DNA of 64,000 nt, from positions 1 through 64,000 of the forward strand of contig QPMI01000640.1 in assembly GCA_004431415.1 (NCBI GenBank), read 5' to 3'. A model generated the notes under the pieces. The model ran no database searches, was not told the DNA's origin, and was given only the letters and a program-made list of their open reading frames with translations. The position numbers and the translations under genes are program-made. Numbering within the stretch: position 1 is the stretch's first letter; the number at the start of each line of letters is the position of its first letter. The stretch comes from Cyanophora paradoxa. Lineage: Eukaryota; Glaucocystophyceae; Cyanophorales; Cyanophoraceae. Positions 21,236-30,898 of this stretch are shown piece after piece.

Positions 21236-24200
21236 ATGCTCTTTAATCGGCAATTTATATCAGCCCGCCTGTGCTGCGCTGCCCTCCGCGTGGCTGACGA
21301 TGCGCCTGCAGCCCCGCAGCTATCGCCAATCGAGGCGCAGGCAGTCCTCTCCTCGGACACCTCTTTCGCGCTTTCGGACCCCGTCCTCGGGCTTTCTCTC
21401 TCGCAACAACAAGAGCAGCAGCAAGCGCAGCCGACAACGACTCTGGAAGTTGTGGACCCGGCGGCTCTGCAGGGCGAATTCCTCGTCCCGTTCACCGGTG
21501 CCCCAGCCGGCGAGCTCGCGACCGCCGCGAGCAGCAGCAGCAACAGCGCGGGGGCGGCGCGGGGCGAGTCGCGGCCGAAGCGGCTGATCTGCGGCCAGGA
21601 GGTCGGCATCAAGGTCAACGGCAACACCGAGAAGGAGGTCGTCGACGCCATCAAGACCCTCATCGCGGAGTGCGCGAGCGCGCGCCGGCTCCGGATCGTC
21701 CCGTGCCGTCCCTCATGCGCCCCGCAGGTTCCGGCACAAGCAGCGGCAGGCCCTGCGCCAGGGCGACCCGCAGGTCGCCGGCGCCCGCCCCGTCGGAGGC
21801 GCCCGGCGCTCACTGCGCGCTGCGGCAGGTGGCGCGGAGGGTGCAGCGCTTTGACAACGGGATCGAGGCGCTGGACAGCAGCATCGTGCACATCTTCAAG
21901 AACCGGCAAGTCCGCATCAACGTGAGCCCCGGGGCGCGGCGCGGCGGGGCGCCGGCGGGGGCCGAGGGGGCGGGCCGGGCGCGGCGCAGGTGAGGAACTA
22001 CTCGCAGCGGACGGTGGAGGGGGAGCTGTGCACCATCGACTACTTCGTGGACGACGCGTACCTCCTCGGCGACATCGAGTTCGGTGCGCCCGCCCAGCCG
22101 CCCCCGGCCCCCTCTCCTCCCCCCGACGCCGCGCCTCCCCCGCAGGGAGCCCCGAGCTGGGCTCGTGCTACGCGTCCAAGTGCGGGCCGTGCCAGTCGGT
22201 GTGCTCGCCGACGGGGAAGGCGATGCGGCTGCGGCTGCAGCCCGGCGAGTCCTGGACGGGTATGGTCTTCATCAACACCCCCAGCTCCCCCTCGGGCGTC
22301 TTCTTCAAGCTCTACGCCGTCGGCTTCATCGAGGGCGAGCGCATCCAGCCGCACGGCAGCGTCCCCTACGCCGCCGGCGTCTCCCAGGAGCCCCTCTTCA
22401 TCTCCTCCAAGATCACCCGCGGCATCAAGAAGCGCCGTCCGCCCCCGCCCCGCCCCCCGGGCCCCCGCGCGGGTTCACGCTCCGCAGGGCGCGAGCTCGA
22501 GCAGGGGGCCCCGGGGGGCAGCCAGGCCTCGGCCGGCTCGCAGTCGCAGTCGCAGGACCTCGACGACCCCGACTACGGTCCCCCCGCCCCGCCCCGCCCC
22601 GCCCCGGCCCCCCGGCCCCCCCGACGATGGCGGCGCAGAGGGGGACGAGAACCTCAGCTGGATCCGCGAGGCCCCGGCGCGCCGACGGGCCCGCAACCAG
22701 GCCAACGCGGCGGCCCTCGCGGGGGCCCTCCCCGCGCCGCCCTCGCAGGAGCAGAGCGGCGAACTCGCCGCCTCCGGCACCCAGGGCGACGACCCGGTGC
22801 GCCTGCTCCCGCCCGCCTCCTCCCCGCGCCGCCGCTGACGGCGCGGGGCAGGGCGGGGGATCGGGGATGCCGCCGCCGCCGTCGCCGGGCCCGTCGTCGC
22901 AGGCGTCGGTGGTGGAGCGCTCGCAGTCGTCGCGGGGCGGGCGCGGGGGCGGCGGGGCGGGGGCGCACGCGGGGCGGACGGCGCTGGTGCTGGCGGCGGA
23001 GGCGGACTCGGCGGCGGTGGCGGAGAACTCGCGCGCCGTCATGCGCATGCAGGCGCGGGTGGCGGGGCCGGCGGGGCCCGCCCCCGCGCACCCCTACTTC
23101 CTCAGCCTCGAGTTCTCCCACTTCAGTGCCGAGTGCGGCGGCGTCGGCTCCCTCCAGAAGCCCGAGACCCGCATCCACTCCTGGGCCAACGCGCGCCCCC
23201 GCCCGCCCGCCCCCCGCCTCCACCGCTCCTCGCCCCGCCGAACCCGAACCCCCGCGCAGCCGTTCGGAACGGACTTTGCCTTCCGGTACGCCCCCAAGGA
23301 GCCCGGCTGGTACTGCATTCGCGTGCGCGCCCCGCCCTCCCCGCCCTCCCCGTGCTGGGGCGTGGCCGAGGCGGGCCGCAGGGCTCGCTCTTTGCCGCGC
23401 TGGACGGGTCGCCCTCGATCGCCTCGAGCACCCTCTGGCTCCCCTTCCTCCCCAGCGGCTGCCCGGAGAACCGGCGCGCCAAGGAGATCCTCCGCGCCTA
23501 CGAGATCGACCAGCACGCCGCCGCCTGCCGTCCGCCCCGCCCCTCCCCGCCCGCCCCGCGCGGGGGCCGACGTTGGGGCGCGGGGGCAGTGGCGATGCAG
23601 CTGGGGGAGGGGGCGGGGCGGGGCTCGGCCAAGGGCGGCTCGTCGGGCGGCTCGCAGCTCTCGCGCGCCTCGAGCTCGGCCTCCTCGGGGGCCGGCCGCA
23701 AGCGCCCCGCGGGGGCCGGCGCCGGCAAGGGCGACTCGAGCGGGAGCGCCCTCTTCGACCAGCCCCCGATCGTCTCCGGCCGCCGCGTCCGCCGCAAGAG
23801 CGGTCCGCCGCCCTCCCCCGCCCCGCCCCGCCCCGCCGCGCTCACCGCCGCGGCAGCGAAACTCGCCGAGGCGGAGGCGATGGAGGAGGGGGACGGCGAC
23901 GACGGTGCGCCGGCTGCCGCCCAAGCCGGGGCGGGGCTGACGCGGAGGGGTGCGGCAGTGCCGATGACCCAGGTGGGGGCGGCGCGGCGGGGCCCCGGCG
24001 GCAAGGGCGGCTCGCAGGGGAGTCCGGGAGGGGGAGTGCGGGGAGTCCGGGGAGTCTGGGGCGGAGACGGAGGGGAGGTGGAGGAGCTCGTGGACCCCGG
24101 CCCGAGGCCCCCGCCCCACCCGCCGCCAGCCCGCCGCCGCGCCGCCCGCCCCGCCCCGCCCCCGCCCCGCCCCCGCCCCCGCCCCGCCAGCGACGGCGAG

Positions 24201-24537
24201 GAGGGGAGGGGGAGGGGAGGAAGCGGCGCGGGACCTCGGGGAGGGCGAGGAGGACGGGGAGGGGCCGCTGCTGGGCGCGGGGCCCGCCGGCGGGGTGCGC
24301 GTCAAGCGCGAGGAGGGGGCGGAGGAGGGCGAGGGCGGCGCCCGCGGCGCCCCCTCCGCCTCCGCCCTCGACCCCGACGGCGCCCTCCTCCCCGTCGCCG
24401 CCTCCCCGGGCGGCGGGCGCACCACAGGTGCCGCCCCCCGCGCCCTGGGCCGCGCCCCGCGCGAGTGCTGAGGCGGGGGCGCAGTGGCGAAGGGGGCGGA
24501 TGCGCTGCTCGCCATCGCGCGCCTGCACAGCCAATAG
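21236..24537 (+). CDS. Large unknown protein, possibly nuclear
   Basis: From MLFNRQFISARLCCAALRVA the first exon runs through Ser/Gln-rich sequence to RPKRLICGQEVGIKVNG and EKEVVDAIKTLIAEC. Following exons give FRHKQRQALRQGD, VARRVQRFDNGIEALDSSIV with HIFKNRQVRIN, VRNYSQRTVEGELCTIDYFV, then a Cys cluster CYASKCGPCQSVC and MVFINTPSSPSGVFFKLYAV. A long Ser/Ala/Arg-rich stretch with LDDPDYG and ENLSWIREAPARRRARNQAN follows. Then come FSHFSAECGGVGSLQKPETR, FGTDFAFRYAPKEPGWYCIR, and ASSTLWLPFLPSGCPENRRA. The tail is acidic and basic low-complexity, ending ADALLAIARLHSQ before a TAG at 24535-24537. The folded blocks are well formed but match no family I know. The RR/KR-rich linkers hint at a nuclear location. 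The start is uncertain; an intron acceptor near 21327 would allow an upstream start. Confidence 0.5.
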
Positions 24538-25429
24538 CGCCCCGCCACGAGGCCGCCTCCACCGCCCACCCCGCCCCGCCGGCCCCCTCCCCGCCCGACC
24601 CCCCTCCCATCTGCCCCCGCTTTAGGCACGCACCGCATTGCAGCAGATCCGCAGTCGTAGGCCTAGGTTTTTGAGGCTCTCGGCAGCTTAGTGTTCTCGT
24701 AACGACCGTCTCGCTGCCCTCGTAGTGGCTGCCTTCGTAGTGTTTTCCTAGCCCAGAAGCAGCATAGCCCCATAGTTCAACGGTTCTGCAACTTGTGGCA
24801 ATAGAGCCGATACGTATACGCCCTGATCATGAGCACCGCGACATGATCAATCCAGCAGCCTTCGATCATCGGATTGCGATCGAGCACTAGTACCGTAGTA
24901 CTGCGGCACGCGCCCCGGGGGGTCATCCGGATCCACCCGACCATTTATATTGGACTCGCGATCGCATCGGGACCGTCGGACCACTCAGTGTGTGTGACTA
25001 ATGACAATAACTTAGAAACTTGAAACAATGTGATATTCCTGCTGTCCGGACTCTGAGATCTGGCAGCGGCTGCCGCGTGCCCACGCAGCCGCGCTGGACT
25101 CCGGGACCGTCGGACTGGTCACAAAGTCAGGACCTAAAGAAGCGCTAGCCTAGTAGCGCTAAGCTTTCACGATCAAAACCTGCTCTAACTATAACCGTCA
25201 ACTAGTTCTGTACGTCTGACCTCATTGCACTGAACTGGACTTCTAGCACGCATCGGTCAGCTGCAGCTGGCTAGCTGCAGCTGCAGGGCCGTCGAAAATA
25301 ACATGCTTACTGCACGGGCAATACTCAAAAAAAAGCTTATACGTCGCTAAACTTAATACGTCGAAAAAGTTATACTTAATGCTCAGCGGCTGCAGATCTA
25401 GAGGAGCTGCAGCCTGCCTCGGCGGCAAG
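24538..25429. other. Gene-free spacer with TGATCATGA motifs
   Basis: This sequence of balanced composition lies between two genes with facing 3' ends. TGATCATGA occurs at 24824-24832 and a second TGATCA follows at about 24844. CAGCTG/CTGCAG palindromes are dense at 25255-25290. No coding frame is supported. Confidence 0.45.
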
Positions 25430-26672
25430 TCAATGGGAGGCGGAGAGGAGGGCAGCCGCGGGCTCGGGGAGGGGCTTCTCGGGGCCCCTCGCCTCGCCCT
25501 CCTCCGGGCCGGCGGCGCTGGGCGGCTCGTCGGGAAGCGCCCCGGGGATGGGCGCCTCCGCCGCCGCCGCCTTGGGCGCCTCGGGGGAGTCCGCCTCGGG
25601 CCCCTCCAGCGCCGCCGCGTCCGGCGCCGCAAGGAGGGCACCCCGCAGCACGACGACGGGCGCCGGCGGCGGGGCGGGGGGCGCGTGGGCGGGATCGGGG
25701 TGGGCGGGGCGGGGGCCGGGGGACGGGGAGCGGGGCCGGGAGGGGAGCGGGGCGCCGGGCCCGTGGACGTGGAGCTCGTCGCTCGTGAAGAGGCGCCGGC
25801 AGACCGAGCAGGTCAGGCGCTCGGCGCCCACCGAGTGGCCCACCAGCCGCCGCATGCACTCCACGCACACCTCGTGCCTGCCCCGCCCCGCCCCGCACGT
25901 CACCGGCCCGCCCCGGTCGCGGGGCCGGGGCGCGGGGGGCCTCACCCGCAGGGGATGACGATGGGGGGCAGCTCGCGGGAGAAGCTCTCGAGGCAGATGG
26001 GGCAGTCTGCCTCGTCGCCCTCGCGCTCCGCGGCGCTGCAGTAGCAGACGCCCCACGCCTCGCCCTTCATCGCCAGCTCGATGACCGCCTCGCAGACCGG
26101 GTCGAGGCGTGCGCCGCGCGCCCCGAACGGCAGCGGGTGCACCGCCATCTGCAGGCCCTGCCTCGATCGCGATGGCGGACGAGACCGGTCAGCGCTCCGG
26201 TACCCGTCTTCCTCAGGTCGAGGACTGGCAAGATCTCACCGTCATGTACATCCGCATCATGAGCCTCCGCAGGCTGCGCTTCCGCAGGTCGTTGAAGCAG
26301 AGGCCTGCGCGATGCGGCCCGATGAGCGCGAATCAAATTTACATGATGTCTAAGCGCGCATCTCGTTGGGCGCGTTATATGCTTTAATCGCACGGATCTC
26401 GCACCTGCAAAGAAGTAGCAGGCGCCTGCGACGGGAATCGCAAGGATGAGGAGGCAGAGCAGCGCCGGCGAAAAGCTTGCAGTCCTCTCGCTGGGCGCTG
26501 CAGCCACCGCGGTAGCCGTGGCGTTTACGGCTCCAGAGGTGAGCGAAGCACTCCCCGCCTTGCCGCCTTGAAGATCCGACAGCGCGGAGCCGCGTTGACT
26601 CGAGTTCAATACGATCAGCACAACTGCTGCATATGTGAACGCGCATCCAGAAATCCTATTATCGAATGACAT
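25430..26672 (-). CDS. Membrane-anchored RING-finger ubiquitin ligase
   Basis: The start at 26672 reads MSFDNRISGC followed by a hydrophobic AFTYAAVVLIVLNSS, fitting a signal peptide. A short Ser/Ala/Thr-rich segment with one N-glycosylation site (NAT) follows, then a membrane span ALLCLLILAIPVAGACYFF (about 26430-26390). After introns come LCFNDLRKRSLRRLMMRMYM and MAVHPLPFG, a Cys-rich lead-in, and then the RING: CPICLESF, PCGHEVCVEC after an intron, and TCSVCRRLF. The eight ligands fit C3HC4. The tail is Ala/Pro/Glu-rich, with the stop at 25430. The predicted topology is type I with the RING in the cytosol, as in endomembrane E3 ligases. Three introns are phase-consistent, with GT donors. 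Confidence 0.8.
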
Positions 26673-27090
26673 GCGTCGCTGGCTGCTCGCTGGGGTCGGC
26701 ATCGCCCGCTTCCGCGCTGCTTGCGATTGCCCCGCAGGATCTTGCGCTCCGGATCCGCGGCGGGGTGCCAGGGAAACGGGGCTGGGTCGACCGGACTCCA
26801 TAATTGAACGCTGTGGCTGCAGCTTCGCTCTGCCTCAGAGGGATGCGGCCGAATTCGAGAGCACTACCGCTGTGCCGCCAATGCTGCCACTGCGACGGCA
26901 ACCGCAAAACGAGGTGCGCTGTCGATCGCTGTTGGGTGGTGCTGCTCGCTCAACCGCGCCTCGGAGGCTCCGACCGGAAAGGTCGCATCCACCGCGGGGG
27001 GAGAAGCTCGGGGGGGCGTACAGGTCGAATTGAGCCACGGGTACGAGGACAACAAGCCTGGCGTCAGCGCCCCGGCCCCACGCGCGCCAC
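26673..27090. other. Divergent promoter region (RING / F-box)
   Basis: These 418 bp separate the starts of two divergently transcribed ubiquitin-system genes. No TATA box, no long frame and no repeat is evident. Confidence 0.35.
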
Positions 27091-28908
27091 ATGGACGCAG
27101 AGTGCATGGACGCGCTGCCGGATGATATACTCGCCGAATTCTTCTCCCACATTTCCTTCGTGGAGCAAGCAAGCGCTTCACGAGTCTGCAAGCGCTGGCG
27201 AGCGCTTCTCCAGTCGCCGGCGCACCGCGGCGTTGTAGTCAAGCGGATCGACCTCGAGCACCATATGCATCCCGGACTGGAGCACGTCGCGCTCGCGTGC
27301 GCCAAACGCCCGGCGCCGGGCCGCCTCGCTGATCATCGGGCTCGCGCAGCGTGGTGCCCAGCGCTAGCGGTCTGCGGGAGCTGGCTCTGTCCGTCGAGTT
27401 CGACTGCGGTGCCGTGCTCGACCTCGCAGCGAAGTACTGTCCGCTCCTTGAGACCATTGCCGTGGCGGGGCGCACAGTGAAAGGCGCGCCGGCGCCGGCT
27501 CAGAGCGCTGTTTGAACTCCGCGCCCTGAGGCGGCTGCAGACAGGAGCCTGGCGCGGCAGCTGGCCAGCTGGCCGCGCCTGCGGTCCCTCTCCGTGCACC
27601 CGGCGCCGGCGGTCGGCGACGAATCGCTCATCGCCCTCGCCCGCCACTGCACCGTGCACCCGCCCGCCCCTCCGCCCCGCGGCGGCGCTGGAGCCGGTGC
27701 GGGCGCATGCGCAGAGGCTGGAGGCGCTGTGCATCTCGTACACGGGGAACGTGACGGACGCCGGGGTGGAGGCGGCGGCGCGGGGCCTGCCGCGCCTGCG
27801 CCGCGTGCGGCTGAAGCTCTGCGGGGGCGTGGGCGGGGCGGCGCTGGAGGCGCTGGCCCGCCACTGCCCCCTCGCCGCCGTCGACTGGAACTATTCCGGC
27901 GTCGGCCTTTCCGACGCCGCCCTGCGCGCGCTCCAGGCGCCCCCCTCCCCGCCCCGCCCCGCGGTGCCGGGGGCCGATGCGGGCGCAGGGGTGCGTGCAG
28001 CTGGAGACGCTGCGGGTGCTGGGGTCGCCGGAGGTGACGGAGGGGGCGCTGGCGGGGCTCGCCGCCGCGTGCCCTCGCCTCGCCCGCCTCAAGCTCTACG
28101 AGATGCCCCTCCTCGCCGACTTCGGCCCGCCCCGCCCGCCCCGCCCCGCGCCCCCGCGCGCCGCTGACGCCCGCGGCGCAGGGCTCTCGCTGCTGGCGAC
28201 GGCGCTGGGGCCGGGCTGCGGGAGGTGCGCCTGGAGGGGGTGGCGGCGGGGACGCAGCGCTGCTGGCCCTCGCCCGCCACGCCCCGGGCCTCTCCGCCCT
28301 CGGCCTGCGCCGCCTCCCCGCCACCGACGTCGGCGCATGTGCCCTCGCTTCCGGCTGCCCCCGCCTCGAGCGGCTCGACCTCGGGCACCTCCCCGGCGTC
28401 ACCGCCGCCGCCCTCGCCGCCTTCGCCCGCCACGCCCGCGGCGCCCTGGCCGACCTCCGCCTCGCCGCCTGCGGCCCGGGCGCCGCCGCCGCCGCCGCGC
28501 CCCTCCTCCGCCGCTCCCCCCGCCTCGCCCGCCTCCGCATCCTCGACGCCCCCGATCTCGCCTCCGCCGACGCCGAGGCGCTCGCTGCGGCGCTGGCGGC
28601 GGGGCCGGCGCCGGTGCGGGAGCTGAGCCTCGCCGGCTGCACGGGGTGGAGGAGGCGGGAGCCGTCGAGGCGCTCGCGGCCGCCTGCGCCGGCAGCCTCG
28701 CCTCGCTCGACCTCACGCGCGTGCCCGCCGCCACGACGCGGCAGCGGCCGCCGCCGCCCGCCTCTGCCCCCGCCTTTGCTTGCTGGCTTTGCGGGGCACG
28801 CGCGCCACCCCGCCGGGCGCCGCCGCCCTCAAGGCCGCCTACCCGCGCCTCCTCGTCGCCCGCTCCTCCGCGCCCTCTGACCCCGCCCTCTCAAAGCGCC
28901 TTGCTTAG
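27091..28908 (+). CDS. F-box / leucine-rich repeat protein
   Basis: The ATG at 27091 starts MDAECMDALPDDILAEFFSH, and with VCKRWRALLQSPAH this forms a typical N-terminal F-box that would bind SKP1. Leucine-rich repeats follow through to the end, for example LEALCISYTGNVTDAGVEAA, LPRLRRVRLKLCGGVGGAAL, LETLRVLGSPEVTEGALAGL, LERLDLGHLPGVTAAALAAF, LRILDAPDLASADAEALAAA and LASLDLTRVPA. This is the cysteine-containing LRR style of FBXL proteins, with roughly a dozen repeats. The stop is TAG at 28906-28908. The protein is probably the substrate receptor of an SCF ubiquitin ligase; the substrate is unknown. Introns are short and C-rich. Some frame changes between repeats need either an intron or a one-base correction (for example near 28220-28235 and 28640-28650). 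Confidence 0.8.
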
Positions 28909-29048
28909 CCTTCTTAGCTTGTTTCGAAAAAGCACTACGGCAGCCGCGACTAGAAGGGCGGGACGGCCCGGACGCACACAGACTAACACTAGCGCCCGGA
29001 ACGAGCGCGCGAGACTAGGACTACGCGCGATACTAACGACCAGGGCAA

Positions 29049-30506
29049 CTACAGGCGAGAGGGGCGGTCAGTAGCGGCGGGGGGCGGGGGTCGGGGGGCG
29101 GGGCCGGCGGCCGGGGCGGCGGGGGCGCTGCCGGAGGGGGCGAGGCTGCGGCGGGAGGCGCGGGAGGAGCCCTCGCTGGCGGGCCCGCGGCGCCCCGCCC
29201 GGGCCGCGTCGTTGGCCCGGAGCGGGGAGCGGGGGTACGGGTCGTCGTCGGCGCTGGAGTCCTCCTCGGGGACGGGCCGCAGGTTGGCCCCCTGCAGCTC
29301 GCGCCGGATCGCCTCCACCGCCGCCTGGTCCGCCCGGTGCTTCGCCGCCAGCCGCTCCAGCTCCCCCTCCTCCTCCTCCTCCTCCCCGTACCCCTCCTCC
29401 GCCTCCCCCTCCTCCGCCCGCGCCCGCTGCTTCGGCTTCGGCACCTGCGAGGCGTACTCCAGCGCCTGCGCCGCCTCAGCGCACGCCCCCCGCCCCCGCC
29501 GCCCCCCCCGCCGCGCCGCGCACCCGGTCGCGGCCGCTGGGGGGCTTGGGGGGCTGCCAGCCCGGCGGCGGGGGCCTGCGCTTCGGGGCTCCTTGACGAG
29601 GCTGGCGGGGGGCGGCGGGGTGAGGGGCCGGGGGCGGGACGGGCGGGGCGGGCGGGGGGCGCGCCGCTCCATGTTCGCCTTGTTCATCACCTCCGCGTAG
29701 TCCTTCATCCGCTCCCGCGCCTCCCGCTGGCCCCGCAGCTCGCACCGCGCGGCGCGGGCGGGCGGGGCGGGCGGGGGCACCTTGGCGATGCGCTCCTCGT
29801 CGGGGGGCTCGGGCCCGAGGCTCCCCATGGCGAGCGGCGCCTGCTTGAGCGCCTCGTACTCCTTCAGCGTGTACGGCTTGTACGCCACCTCGCGCGGCTT
29901 CCGGCTGAACGCCAGCTTCTCCTCCGGCGTCGCGTACTCCGGCTCCGGCGGCGGCGGCGGCGGCCCCGGCGGCTCCTTCCCCTGCCGCCGCTGCTTCACC
30001 GCGTGCTGCCGCGCGTAGCCCCCCGCCCCCGCCACCGCCTTCTTCGCCACCGGCACGCCGCCCCACTGCTGCCCGTAGCCGTAGCCCGGCGAGGGCGCCG
30101 GCGGCCCCGCGTCGGCGTAGCCGTAGTAGGCGTCGTAGGCGCCCGGCTGGTGCGGCGGCGGCTGCGGCGGCGGCTGGTACGCGTAGTACGAGGCCGCCGC
30201 GGGGTAGGAGAAGGCCTCCGCCTCGTAGTAGCCGGCTTCGCCCCCGTACGCCGCGGGCGCCTGCCTCGCCGCCGCACCCGACGCCGCGTGGCCGTAGCCG
30301 TAGCCCGCCTGGGCCGCACGCCGCGTCATGACGCAGGGCGGCGCGGCGCGGGGGCGACGGCGCACCTGCTCCCCGTACTGCGCCCCGTCATCGGGCTGCG
30401 GAGATCCTCGCGGGCGGACTGGAGCTCTGATCGGGAGAGCGCAGGCGGTCTCAGCGGGCGCCAAGGTTTGCATCTGGGAGGGCTGGAAGGGTGCAAGGGG
30501 TCTCAC
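29049..30506 (-). CDS. Disordered protein with KPYTLKEYE motif, possibly ciliary
   Basis: After a short start exon (from 30506) and an intron at about 30380-30320, the protein is Tyr/Gly/Ala/Pro-rich (GYGYGH, YYAYQPPPQPPPHQPGAYDA). It then reads YATPEEKLAFSRKPREVAYK and KPYTLKEYEALKQ with LGPEPPDEE. Later exons give ERMKDYAEVMNKANMERR, ALEYASQVPKPKQRA and a Glu-rich coil EELERLAAKHRADQAAVEAI-like with RRELQGANLRPVPEEDSSAD. The stop is TAG at 29049-29051. KPYTLKEY-type motifs followed by EYA..VPKP segments remind me of ciliary/basal-body proteins, but this is from memory and weak. No enzymatic domain is present. The end lies 140 bp from the F-box gene's stop, tail to tail. Confidence 0.55.
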   Translation of the reverse strand: MRPLAPFQPSQMQTLAPAETACALPIRAPVRPRGSPQPDDGAQYGEQVRRRPRAAPPCVMTRRAAQAGYGYGHAASGAAARQAPAAYGGEAGYYEAEAFSYPAAASYYAYQPPPQPPPHQPGAYDAYYGYADAGPPAPSPGYGYGQQWGGVPVAKKAVAGAGGYARQHAVKQRRQGKEPPGPPPPPPEPEYATPEEKLAFSRKPREVAYKPYTLKEYEALKQAPLAMGSLGPEPPDEERIAKVPPPAPPARAARCELRGQREARERMKDYAEVMNKANMERRAPRPPRPSRPRPLTPPPPASLVKEPRSAGPRRRAGSPPSPPAAATGCAARRGGRRGRGACAEAAQALEYASQVPKPKQRARAEEGEAEEGYGEEEEEEGELERLAAKHRADQAAVEAIRRELQGANLRPVPEEDSSADDDPYPRSPLRANDAARAGRRGPASEGSSRASRRSLAPSGSAPAAPAAGPAPRPPPPAATDRPSRL

Positions 30507-30898
30507 CGCTTGGAGGCGGCCCCGTTGGATGCGGCGCTGATGAGCGTGCCCTCGGAAGCGGGCTGGCCCGGCTTCGCTATCGTACCATCCCTATGCACTA
30601 CACTGATCTTGTCTCCAAACTGCGCGTGGGTGCGTCAGCGAGGAGGTCCGCAGACTCGCCGGCGGCAAGGCGGAAGGCCAGGGAAGTCGTCCAGCAGGCT
30701 TAGCTTGGTGCAGCAGGCGCACCCTCTGCAGGAAGTTGCTCGCCATTCGGCCACCTTCTTTTTTTGCTGCCGGGGGTAGGGCCACAAAGCTGTCGCAGCA
30801 GCTCCTCAGCTTCGAATCACCTCGTAGGGCAGCGTAGAAGCGTCACGGACGTACGCTTGACTTCCAGCCGAGCATAGAGGGTCTCATCCTCGGCCGGC
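30507..30898. other. Divergent promoter region (disordered protein / cactin)
   Basis: These 392 bp lie between divergent start codons. They hold no convincing frame, and the 5' leaders and promoters of both genes should be here. Confidence 0.35.
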